Shown here one piece after another: positions 13,835 through 21,880 of a stretch of DNA of 25,575 nt (positions within the stretch are counted from its first letter, which is position 1; every line of letters begins with the position of its first letter). Below the pieces are notes generated by a model that saw only the letters and a list, made by a program, of their open reading frames with translations, was not told the DNA's origin and made no database searches. A program made the translations under genes and the position numbers. Source of the stretch: a virus; the IMG/VR virus record IMGVR_UViG_3300007799_000013, positions 1 to 25,575 of that record. One strand, given 5' to 3'.

Positions 13835-16215
13835 GCATGCCCTCCCCTGGTTTCCTGCACGTGACGGGCCGGGCCATGTGGCGGCACTGCGACCATGCGG
13901 CGACTCGGATCGAAGGCCTGCCGGCGCGCGTGACGCTGGCCACCGCGGCGGCGGTGGATGCGGCGCGGCCGGCTGCCCATCTCGCAGCCTGGCGTGCGGC
14001 GATGGGGGCCGCGGTGCTGTTCGACTGCCCGCCCGACCTCTGCGAATGCGGCACGGTGGTGCTGGCCGATCCGCGGCAAGGCGTCTTTGCGCTGCAAGGC
14101 GGTACCTGGGCGGCGCTGGCCCTGCCAGTCGCGCCGGAGTCGCCAACGGGACCACTCGATTTCGCGCCGGTGCTGCCGCCCGCGCCCGCGCGGCCGCCGA
14201 ACGGCGTGGCGCGCGATCCCGCCGGCCGGCTCTGGCTGCTCGATGCCGTCCCGCCGGCATTGCGCCTGCTCGGCCACGAACTCCGCCCCGCCGCGGTGCT
14301 GCGGCTGCCCGCCGATGCGCGGCCTTTCGCCGTGGCCTGCACGCGCTGGGGCGTGGTGGTCGCCGATGCCGCCACGCCCCGCGTCTTCGTGCACGAATGG
14401 GGTGGCGAGTGGCAGGCCCATACGTTGCCCGGTGCCGCACTCTCGCTGGCCGGCGATGCGCGCTTCGGCGCTGCGGTGGTGGTGCTCGAGGGCCGACGCA
14501 TCGCCGTGCTGCGCGGCCCCGCCCCGCCCGCCATTTTTGCTCTGCCCGCATTGCGGACACCCTTGCAAGCCGTGATGACCGCCGAGAATGTCGTGCTGAT
14601 CGCCGATGTCGCTGGCACGCCGGGCGCCAAGCTGCCGACCTGGCTTGCCGAATTCACGCTGGCCCCCGACGGGCCGGAAGCCGAGCGCGGCTTCGCGGTG
14701 CGCGGCTTCGATGGCCGCGCGCTGTGGCTCGACGCGCAGGGCCATGTGCAGGCCAGCACCGTGAAGGGCGCGCGCGCCGCCCATGCGCGCGAAAGCCCGC
14801 TTGCCACCGCCGGCACGGTGGAAACCTTCGCGCTGGACTCCGGTGTTTTCGCCTGCGTCTGGCACCGTGTTTTCGTCGATGCCTGCGTGCCGCCCGGTAC
14901 CAGCGTCGTATTGGAAGCCCGCACCGCGGACACGCTGCCGCCGCGCGACCTGCAACGGGATGCGCGCCCACCTGCCGATCTTGCGGCGCCCGTGCCGCCC
15001 GACCCTGCTTGGCCGCCGCTCGGCACGCTGGCGCCCGAGGAGGAGATCGCCTGGTCGCCGATCGGCCTGATGGAGTCGCGCCCGGCCTATGCCGACACGC
15101 CGCTGCCGCCCTTCCAATCGGCGATCGCGAGCGAGGATCCACTACCCGCTGGGGCGCGAGGCCAAGCCATGCCGCCACCCGACGCGATGGTGACGCTGGA
15201 GGGCGTGGTGAAGGCGCCGCCAGGCCGCTGGCTTTGGCTGCGGCTTCGCCTCGCGGGCACCGAGCGCCGCGCACCTGGCGTATTCGCGCTGCGCGCCACC
15301 TGCCCGCGCGCCTCCCTGCTCGACCTGCTGCCAGCCTATTGGCGCGGCGATCCGGTGGCCGCGGACGCAACCGACCGGTCGCTCGCGCTGTTCGAAGGCT
15401 TCACCACCGAGATCGACCAGCGCATCACGGCGCTACGGCACATGCTGTCGGCGCACACCGCGCCGCCGGAAGCGCTGGAATGGCTCGGCGGTTTCCTCGC
15501 CCTCACCTTCGATGCACGTGTGACGGAGGCGGTGCGCCGCAGCCTGCTGGCCGAGATCGCCACGCTGTGGCGCAGCCGCGGCACCATCCCAGGGCTTACA
15601 CGGCTGCTCAGCATCCTGGCAGAGGCGCCGGTGCAGATTATCGAGGCCTATCGCCTGCGGCGCGAGAGCACCGCCATCATCGGCGCGGCAGAGTGGGGCA
15701 TCCTCGGGCCGGGCCTCCAGCTCGGCGACAATGAGGGACCGGAGAGCACGTCCTCCGAGCCCTGGGAGCAGACGCTGGAAGCGCAGCAGCTTGCGCTGAT
15801 GCTGCGCCGCGCCGCGGTGCGTGCCGAGGGCGGCACGCCATGCCCGGCCGCCGATCCACCGCCGCCGCTCGACCCCGACCCCGTCATCGCTTTCCATCGC
15901 CGCTTCGCGCATCGCTTCACCGTGGTAATTCCCGCCCATCGTAGCGATGCGCTTGCCGCCGTGCTGGACCTCGCGGTGGAGACCAACAAGCCGGCGCACA
16001 CGCTGCATGCGCTGTGCTGGCTCGATGCCGGGTTCCGGCTCGGCGAGGGCAGCCTCATCGGCATCGCGCCGATCGGCGGACACCCGGAATTCGCCCCTGC
16101 CATCCTCGATTCGCGCGCCCCGCTCGGTGCCGGCCACACGCTTGGCCGCGCGCCACCGGAAGATCGCTGGATGATCGGTGCCACGCGTCATTCCCAGGAC
16201 AGGAGTCGTTGCTGA
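13828..16215 (+). CDS. gpI-type tail/baseplate protein (TIGR02242-like) with propeller-like N-terminal domain
   Basis: The last third of this 795-residue protein matches the 'phage tail protein' family of eCIS and related loci: LLDLLPAYWRG (from about residue 497), LFEGFTTEIDQRI, then PPEALEWLGGFLAL and RRSLLAEIATLWRSRGTIPGLTRLLSI. P2 gpI and T4 gp7/gp53-like partners act with gpJ in the wedge. The first 430 or so residues are different: repeated strand units with PPNGVARDPAGRLWLLDA (about 123-140) and several similar strand-turn patterns that suggest an NHL- or WD-like propeller, a predicted surface or docking domain. Cys-rich spots (CPPDLCECG near residue 67) may bind metal. ATG 13828 overlaps the gpJ stop; ATG 13837 is an alternative start three codons later. 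The stop overlaps the next start as TGATG. Confidence 0.88.
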   Translation: MLSMPSPGFLHVTGRAMWRHCDHAATRIEGLPARVTLATAAAVDAARPAAHLAAWRAAMGAAVLFDCPPDLCECGTVVLADPRQGVFALQGGTWAALALPVAPESPTGPLDFAPVLPPAPARPPNGVARDPAGRLWLLDAVPPALRLLGHELRPAAVLRLPADARPFAVACTRWGVVVADAATPRVFVHEWGGEWQAHTLPGAALSLAGDARFGAAVVVLEGRRIAVLRGPAPPAIFALPALRTPLQAVMTAENVVLIADVAGTPGAKLPTWLAEFTLAPDGPEAERGFAVRGFDGRALWLDAQGHVQASTVKGARAAHARESPLATAGTVETFALDSGVFACVWHRVFVDACVPPGTSVVLEARTADTLPPRDLQRDARPPADLAAPVPPDPAWPPLGTLAPEEEIAWSPIGLMESRPAYADTPLPPFQSAIASEDPLPAGARGQAMPPPDAMVTLEGVVKAPPGRWLWLRLRLAGTERRAPGVFALRATCPRASLLDLLPAYWRGDPVAADATDRSLALFEGFTTEIDQRITALRHMLSAHTAPPEALEWLGGFLALTFDARVTEAVRRSLLAEIATLWRSRGTIPGLTRLLSILAEAPVQIIEAYRLRRESTAIIGAAEWGILGPGLQLGDNEGPESTSSEPWEQTLEAQQLALMLRRAAVRAEGGTPCPAADPPPPLDPDPVIAFHRRFAHRFTVVIPAHRSDALAAVLDLAVETNKPAHTLHALCWLDAGFRLGEGSLIGIAPIGGHPEFAPAILDSRAPLGAGHTLGRAPPEDRWMIGATRHSQDRSRC

Positions 16216-17426
16216 TGAGCGACACGGCACTGCTCTTCGAGCCCCTCGAAGGCGCCGATCCGGCGCGGCCCGGCGATCCCTTCGCGCGGCTCCGCTACCA
16301 ATACGGGCAGTTGCTCGGCGCCGAGGATTTCTCGGCCGAGCAACGCTATTTCGTGCTGCGGGAGCGGCTGCTGAACGCCGTGTTGCACGGCACCGGCACC
16401 GTCTGGGGCCTGCGTGTCACGGCGCGCGAGGACGCCACGACGAACGCCGTGCAACTGGTATGCGCCCCCGGCCTCGCGATCGATGCCTTGGGCCGGTTGA
16501 TCCATGTCGAGCAGGAGGTCTGCCTCGATGTCACCGGCCTCGCGCTGGCGCCTTTCTGGGTCGATCTCACGGCGCCGCCGGGCGCGGCGGCGGAGGCGCG
16601 AACGCGGCGCGCCTACATCGTCCTGTCGTACCGCGCCTGCCTGGACGGCCAGGTGCCGGCCATTGCGCCGCCCTGCTCCGACAGCGGCGATGCGCTGGCC
16701 TATTCGCGCGTGCTGGATCGCTGGCGGCTCTGCCTCGCCGCCGAACCGCCGCCGGATCCGCATCCGCTGGCGCGGGACTGGACGCGCTTTGCGGCCACCT
16801 TCGCGGCCCCTGGGGATCTGCGCGCCACGCTGCTCGACTTCATCCTGACGCCACCCGCCGCACTCGCGCGCCTGTGGTCGAACGGCGATGATGCGGGGCT
16901 GCTGCTGGCGACCATCGATCTCGACCCGGTGGGCGAGCCGGCCGAGCGCACCAAGCTCGCAACCGTGCCGGACAATGCGGTGCGTGCGCTGCTGCCGGAT
17001 GTGCAGACGGTGGCCAGCATCGCCACCGGGCTGCGGCTGGCGGGCGCGCCGGCCGATGCCGGCTTCCGGCTGCTCGGCGTCACGGCCGCGTCCGATGCCG
17101 GGCGCATCGTGCTGACCGCGCGCTTCACCGCCACGCCAGAGGCAACCAGCCGGACGGCCGACAACATCCGCGTCTTCCGTTTCGATCCTGCTACGGGTTG
17201 GGCCGATGTCACGGTCGTCGGCTGGGCGGTGCTCGGCCCTGAGACGCTGATCACGCTCGGCGAGGATTGGACCGCCGAGACCACCTGGCAATTGCTGCTG
17301 ACCGGTGCCGGGCCGAAGCCGCTGATGGATGCCGCGGCAAGGCCGTTGGCCGGCATGGCCGGTGATGCCGCGCCGGCGCCCGCCCAGGGCCGCGATGTTG
17401 CCCTCGTCTCCCACTTCACGCCGTGA
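16215..17426 (+). CDS. eCIS baseplate-associated protein with paired N-terminal module (first copy)
   Basis: A 403-residue protein without a named domain that I can assign securely. The N-terminus has a recognisable eCIS-cluster module: YGQLLGAEDF (residues 30-39), EQRYF, GTGTVWGLRV (59-68) and PGLAIDALGRLI (85-96). The same pattern recurs in the next gene, so the two are probably paralogous in this part. Residues about 110-130 continue in beta strands. The rest is mixed, with a strand-rich C-terminal half (FRLLGVTAAS, RIVLTARF, NIRVFRFDP). It starts with TGATG on the previous stop. Placed after gpI it may be a peripheral baseplate or fibre-network component; that is inference from position. 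No signal peptide or membrane segment is visible. Confidence 0.82.
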   Translation: MSDTALLFEPLEGADPARPGDPFARLRYQYGQLLGAEDFSAEQRYFVLRERLLNAVLHGTGTVWGLRVTAREDATTNAVQLVCAPGLAIDALGRLIHVEQEVCLDVTGLALAPFWVDLTAPPGAAAEARTRRAYIVLSYRACLDGQVPAIAPPCSDSGDALAYSRVLDRWRLCLAAEPPPDPHPLARDWTRFAATFAAPGDLRATLLDFILTPPAALARLWSNGDDAGLLLATIDLDPVGEPAERTKLATVPDNAVRALLPDVQTVASIATGLRLAGAPADAGFRLLGVTAASDAGRIVLTARFTATPEATSRTADNIRVFRFDPATGWADVTVVGWAVLGPETLITLGEDWTAETTWQLLLTGAGPKPLMDAAARPLAGMAGDAAPAPAQGRDVALVSHFTP

Positions 17427-17431
17427 AGGAG
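17425..17431 (+). promoter_or_regulatory. Shine-Dalgarno site for the 970-residue gene
   Basis: GAAGGAG overlaps the previous stop codon and lies 8 bases before ATG 17440. It decides this start over the longer upstream open frame that reaches back to 17329. Confidence 0.75.
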
Positions 17432-17439
17432 CCGCGCCG

Positions 17440-20352
17440 ATGAGTACGACCAACCAGATCCAGGCGAAGTTCTTCATGGCGATGGCCAAGAAGGCCGGCA
17501 ACCCGAACGCCGTGATGACCGCGGCCGAGGACGAAGCGATCGCTAAGTATCTCGGCTATGCGAAGGGCGGCGGCGACGCGCAGGGCCTGCCCGCGGGCCC
17601 CGCCGGCGATGCGCGGGGCACCAATGCAATGCGCCGCACCAATTGGTTCAACGGCCGCTTCCTGACCGCCGAGGCCCTTCGCCGACAAGACAGCTACTTC
17701 GACACCCGTGCGCGGCTCGATGCACATATGTCGATGCCGGGCGTGGCGCATGGCCTCGGGCTGTCGGCCGATGCGCTGAACGGTATGCCCGTAAATGGCG
17801 ACGGCAACGCCCCGCCCTCCAGCGGCGGCTTCGGCAAGACGCAGACCATCACCCTCTCGCCCGGCCTTGCCTTCGACCATGTGGGCCGTCCGATCCTGGT
17901 GTCGCAGCCGTTTGCCTTCACGCTGGAGCAGTTGATCTCGACGCAGCAAAAAACCCCACGCCGCGTGGCGCCGGGCGGGCTGGAATTCGCGCCCTGTGTC
18001 TGCCTGGTGCCCGACCCAGCCGGCCCCACTGGCGGTAGCGCGGCGGTGCGCCCGGGCTGCTATCTGCTGATCATCGAGCCCGGCGAAGTGCCGGAAGGTG
18101 AGGCGAAGGTTTACGGGGAGGCTTGCGCCGGCAGCGGCTCCGCCACCTGCCAGTCGGAATCCTGGCGCGGTGCCTTCGGCCTCTCGCTCGTCCGCGTGCC
18201 GCTGGAACTGCCGGAGGAGGACGGGCTCAATACCGCCTGGGCGCTCCGCGGCACCGCCTCCGCCTGGTGGTTCGACGTGTTCGAGCATTCGCTGATCAGC
18301 CGCTGGGACCCCGACTTCGCCACCGATGGCGGCTTCGCGCGGCCGGTCGGCCCCGGCCGGCACGAGAGTGGCGCGGTGGCGCTGGCGATGGTCTGGCTGG
18401 GCACGGATGGAAGCGCCATTTTCCTCGACCGCTGGATCCCCCGCCGCAGCATCGTGGCCACGCCGGGCGAGGATTGGCACCGCACGCGCTTCGGCGCGCC
18501 GCCCCGCGCCAGCGCCTGGGCACGCATCCATCAATTCCAGGCGATGCTGGATGAAAGCCTCGACGCCGCGCCGCTGATCGACGCGCAGCAGGGCGGGCGG
18601 ATCAACCTGTGGCAGCGCGGCTTCCGACACATCCCGCCGATCGGCTTCCTGCCGCTGGATCCCGCCGCGATCGGCGACCGGCTGTCTGGTGACAGGGGCA
18701 GCACGGGCGTGGCGTTGCTGGATCGCATCATCGCCGCCGGCGGTGGACGCATCCAGCTTGTCTCCGGGCTGATCGCGGGCGCCAAACAGCAGGCATTCAG
18801 CTATTTCCGTGGTACCACGGTGATGCCCTATTGCGTCGTCGCGCTGCATGATGACGACTTCCTGGAAGACCTCGGCAACGTCTTCGACAAGGACCCGGTA
18901 CAAGTGGCGCGCCGCGTCATCGTGAAGCAGGTGGTGGTGGTCGGGTCGGCCGATGCACAGGCGCCCGGCAGCATCGGCCCGATCACCCATCTGAACGACA
19001 CCACGGCGCCGTCGGCGCCGGTGACGGACAACGCCGCCGGCGCCTTCCTCGAACGCCTGGGCGCACTGTTCGACGTGCTCGGCCTGGACGAGCTCGTGAA
19101 CCGGCGCACCGAGATCGTGAAGATCATCATCCCGCTGCAGGGCCTGACACGCGCCCACCCGGTTCTGGGTGTAGTGCCGGAGGATGCGCGCGGCCAAGCC
19201 GCCGATTGGCTCGGTGCGCAGCCGCCAAGCTGGTGGACCAATTCGGCCGCGCTGTACGACGCCCGTGGCATGGCGCAGCTTTCGCAGCGCATGCCGCTGG
19301 AGATGTTGCCGCGGCACTTCGCGGTCTATGTCAAGCAGCGGATGGTGCTGCTCGACGTGCTCGTGATGCTGTTGGAAGTGCTGCAGGCGATGGTGGTGCT
19401 GGTGCGCGACATGCAGCGCGACGCGGCGCAGCCCAAGGATGGCATCGCCGGCCAACGCACCACCAAGACCTATGCCATGGCGTATCAGAAGCAGCCGGCC
19501 GAGAAGCGCGCAATCATCGAGGCCGCGATGGCCGAACCCCTGGTGCAGGACGCGGTAGCGCGTGCCGCGGTGGCGGCCACGCCCGATTTCCGGCTCGCCA
19601 CCCGCAACGCGGAGTTCACCGCGAAGGTGCAGGCAACCGAGGCGCAGCTTGCCACCGAGGTCGCCGACCCGACGGCGCGCCAGCAACTGGCGTTGGAGCG
19701 CGTGACCGACGCCTATGCGGTCGAGCACAGGGGCTTCGAGGTGATGCAGGTCATCGCCGCGGTGCAGCCCGCCGCACAGGCCAGGCAGACCTTCGGCGCG
19801 ATCTCGGCGCAGGCGGTCAGGCAGCCGTTGCGCGACGCAACCACGGGCGCGCGGGCCGACAGCACCGTCGCTGACAGCGTGGCCGCCGGCGGCCCGCGCG
19901 TCTTCGCGAAGGAAGAGACTGCCGCCGCCTATGCCAGCATGAACAGCGCGCTGGCCGAGAAAAGCGCGGCCAGCTACGCCCCTGGCGCGCCGGAGGGGCT
20001 GACCGCCAAGGACATCATGGCGAAGCCAAGGGAAGAGGCCGCTGCCGCGCTGGGCGGTGAGGCGCGCCTCACGGCGTTCACCGAGGCCATGGCGAAGGAA
20101 AAGGCGGAGGCCGCCGCGGCGGCCGAAACCCTCACCGCCGCGCCGCCGCCACCCGAGGTCACGGCCAAGCTGATGGAAGCGGTCGCGAAGGGCCAGGACG
20201 CCACGGCAACGCTGGAAGCGATGAAGGCCGAGGCCGGTACCGATGCCACCAAGCGCGCCTATCTCGACGCCGCCGGCACCATGATCCGCAACCTCGGCAC
20301 CGAACGCACGCTGCTGCTGGCACGCTCCACGACGATCAAGCGCGTGCCGTAA
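17440..20352 (+). CDS. Large eCIS baseplate-associated protein with paired N-terminal module (second copy) and long helical C-terminus
   Basis: A 970-residue protein. After an amphipathic N-terminus (residues 1-60) comes the same module as the 16215 gene: NGRFLTAEAL (71-80), GVAHGLGL (101-108) and PGLAFDHVGRPI (141-152). Residues about 170-430 are mixed alpha/beta with Trp-rich spots, and about 430-600 include repeated VIVKQVVVVG-type strands. A strongly amphipathic Leu/Val/Met helix (about 633-657) follows; it carries Asp and Glu, so it looks like a coiled coil rather than a membrane pass. From about 660 to 970 the chain is Ala/Glu/Lys/Arg-rich and predicted helical, ending in KRVP. The family is one I recognise only from eCIS loci, without a firm function. 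A wedge-periphery, tail-fibre attachment or cage role is possible. The next gene follows after 4 bases. Confidence 0.82.
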   Translation: MSTTNQIQAKFFMAMAKKAGNPNAVMTAAEDEAIAKYLGYAKGGGDAQGLPAGPAGDARGTNAMRRTNWFNGRFLTAEALRRQDSYFDTRARLDAHMSMPGVAHGLGLSADALNGMPVNGDGNAPPSSGGFGKTQTITLSPGLAFDHVGRPILVSQPFAFTLEQLISTQQKTPRRVAPGGLEFAPCVCLVPDPAGPTGGSAAVRPGCYLLIIEPGEVPEGEAKVYGEACAGSGSATCQSESWRGAFGLSLVRVPLELPEEDGLNTAWALRGTASAWWFDVFEHSLISRWDPDFATDGGFARPVGPGRHESGAVALAMVWLGTDGSAIFLDRWIPRRSIVATPGEDWHRTRFGAPPRASAWARIHQFQAMLDESLDAAPLIDAQQGGRINLWQRGFRHIPPIGFLPLDPAAIGDRLSGDRGSTGVALLDRIIAAGGGRIQLVSGLIAGAKQQAFSYFRGTTVMPYCVVALHDDDFLEDLGNVFDKDPVQVARRVIVKQVVVVGSADAQAPGSIGPITHLNDTTAPSAPVTDNAAGAFLERLGALFDVLGLDELVNRRTEIVKIIIPLQGLTRAHPVLGVVPEDARGQAADWLGAQPPSWWTNSAALYDARGMAQLSQRMPLEMLPRHFAVYVKQRMVLLDVLVMLLEVLQAMVVLVRDMQRDAAQPKDGIAGQRTTKTYAMAYQKQPAEKRAIIEAAMAEPLVQDAVARAAVAATPDFRLATRNAEFTAKVQATEAQLATEVADPTARQQLALERVTDAYAVEHRGFEVMQVIAAVQPAAQARQTFGAISAQAVRQPLRDATTGARADSTVADSVAAGGPRVFAKEETAAAYASMNSALAEKSAASYAPGAPEGLTAKDIMAKPREEAAAALGGEARLTAFTEAMAKEKAEAAAAAETLTAAPPPPEVTAKLMEAVAKGQDATATLEAMKAEAGTDATKRAYLDAAGTMIRNLGTERTLLLARSTTIKRVP

Positions 20353-20356
20353 CAGC

Positions 20357-21880
20357 ATGGCCGCGCCAGGCGTCGCCATCGGTCGCCTCTTCACGCGGGT
20401 CCGCGCGCCGGATCCCGAAGCGGGCTATGCGGCCGGGCGGCTGGTGGATGCGGCGGTGCAACGGCTTGGCCCCGCGCTCGACCGCGCCCTGCCGCGCGCC
20501 CTGGCGGCGGCGGGGTTAGCGGAGGATGCGGTACTGGCGATTCCGCACATCGCACTCCGCCTGCGGATCGAGGGCGAGGCGAGCGCCGAGGAATTCGGCG
20601 CCGCCTGGGCCGAGGCGCTGGCCGGCGCGATCGCCGCAGCACTTCCTGCCGCGCGCAGCGCCAGGATACCCGCTACGCCCCAGGACACGGCATCGCTTGC
20701 TGCGGCACAGGACGCTGCGCCGCAGCCGGCCATGTTCGAGACCCTCTGGGCGGCGGAGGTCGCGCTGCTGCGCGCCGCTGCGCGTGGCGAAGTTCCAACC
20801 TGGTGGGCGGAGGCCGCGCAGGCCGATCTGGCACGGCCGGGCGCGGCGGCGCGACTGGTGCTGGCCTGGGTCCGGCGCGATCCCGCGCGAGCCGCCGCAT
20901 CGATGGCGGCGCTGCTGGAGGCGGCGCCCGACGTCGCGGTGCTGCTGACCATGCGAGAGGCCGAGGCGGTGGCCGACGCGCTGCTCGCCGCGCTGCGCAG
21001 CGCCTTGGGGGAGACACCCGCCCTGGCCACCTTGGCCCGGCTCGAAGGTCCATCGGCCGCCCTGGCACCGCTGCTGGCGCGGGTGCCGGCGGCCCTCGGC
21101 GCGGCGCTGGCGGCGCTGCCAGTGGCGCTGCGCGGGCCCTGGGTGGTGGCTGTGGTTATGGCCAAGGTGCCGGCCTCCGCGGCCCTGCTGCCCGCGCTGC
21201 TGCCGCTGCTGGTGGCACTCGGCGCCGAATCCTGGCGTCGGCCGGATGTCGTGCCGCCGGCCCCCTCCGCCCCGGCGCCAGTGGCGCGTGCCCCCACCGT
21301 TGAGGACGCGCCGCAGGCGACGGAGGTCCTGGGTGGCGGGCTGCTGCTGCTGCTGCGCCCGCTCAGTGTCCTCGCCCCCGGCTGGCTGGCGCTGGGAGAG
21401 GGTCTGCCGCCCCGTCTGCTCGGCCTCGGGCTGCTGGCCCTCCAGCGCCTCGCCGCGCCGCTGGCACCGGCTGCCCGCCGTGCGGCGCTGGAGCGGGACC
21501 GCGTGCTGCTCACCGTGTTCGCCGGCACGGCCCCGCCCGACGCGCCACTCGAGGATTTGGCCGTCGCCGGACCCGAGATCGAGGACATGCTTGCGCGTCT
21601 GCTCGCCAGCGCGCCGCATGGCGTCGCGCATGCGCCCGGTGCGCTGCGCCGCGCCTATGGGCGTGACCCGTTCGGCCAAGACCCGGCCGCCGACACGCTG
21701 TGCCGCCTCCTGCTGCGCCCGGGCCGACTCCGCTGGGACGCGGCGATGGCGGAGCTGATCTGGCCGCTCGACGCTGCCGATATCGTGCTGCGGCGCGCCG
21801 GTTGGGACATCGATCCGGGCTGGCTGCCCTGGATCGGCCGGCGCATCGGCTTTCGCTACGGCGGCGAGGGCGGCGCATGA
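20357..21880 (+). CDS. Tape-measure-like protein (CIS_TMP type)
   Basis: This 507-residue, Ala/Leu-rich and largely helical protein sits directly before the ATPase, where eCIS loci place the tape measure (Afp14/Pvc14). The N-terminus (AVLAIPHIALRLRIEG, about residues 57-72) resembles the 'iprLeidLg' opening of the family. The C-terminal half has LGGGLLLLLRPLSVLAPGW, which parallels the 'aGlvLL.Pylp.lF' segment. A helix LQRLAAPLAPAARRAALERDRVLL follows. The end is LIWPLDAADIVLRRAGWDIDPGWLPWIG (about 467-493), matching the 'G.L..DPGWvPW' close of such proteins. It should set particle length and line the tube lumen. It is short for a tape measure, and the central part (about 100-260) is simple Ala/Leu helix. 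Family call moderate; alternative is a non-tape assembly factor. ATGA overlap with the ATPase. Confidence 0.72.
   Translation: MAAPGVAIGRLFTRVRAPDPEAGYAAGRLVDAAVQRLGPALDRALPRALAAAGLAEDAVLAIPHIALRLRIEGEASAEEFGAAWAEALAGAIAAALPAARSARIPATPQDTASLAAAQDAAPQPAMFETLWAAEVALLRAAARGEVPTWWAEAAQADLARPGAAARLVLAWVRRDPARAAASMAALLEAAPDVAVLLTMREAEAVADALLAALRSALGETPALATLARLEGPSAALAPLLARVPAALGAALAALPVALRGPWVVAVVMAKVPASAALLPALLPLLVALGAESWRRPDVVPPAPSAPAPVARAPTVEDAPQATEVLGGGLLLLLRPLSVLAPGWLALGEGLPPRLLGLGLLALQRLAAPLAPAARRAALERDRVLLTVFAGTAPPDAPLEDLAVAGPEIEDMLARLLASAPHGVAHAPGALRRAYGRDPFGQDPAADTLCRLLLRPGRLRWDAAMAELIWPLDAADIVLRRAGWDIDPGWLPWIGRRIGFRYGGEGGA

Noticed and set aside
12212-14560. Minus-strand open frame (782 residues) over the gpJ-like and gpI-type genes
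   Set aside because: Antisense to a certain baseplate gene; no recognisable motif.
19336-19410. Possible membrane helix in the 970-residue protein
   Set aside because: The run of Leu/Val/Met contains regularly spaced Asp, Glu and Gln residues, fitting an amphipathic coiled coil better than a membrane pass.
17416-20394. Minus-strand open frame of 992 residues opposite the 970-residue gene
   Set aside because: Impressively long, but the plus-strand gene has a ribosome site, the shared N-terminal module and tight spacing to neighbours; the antisense product is His/Arg/Gly-rich noise.
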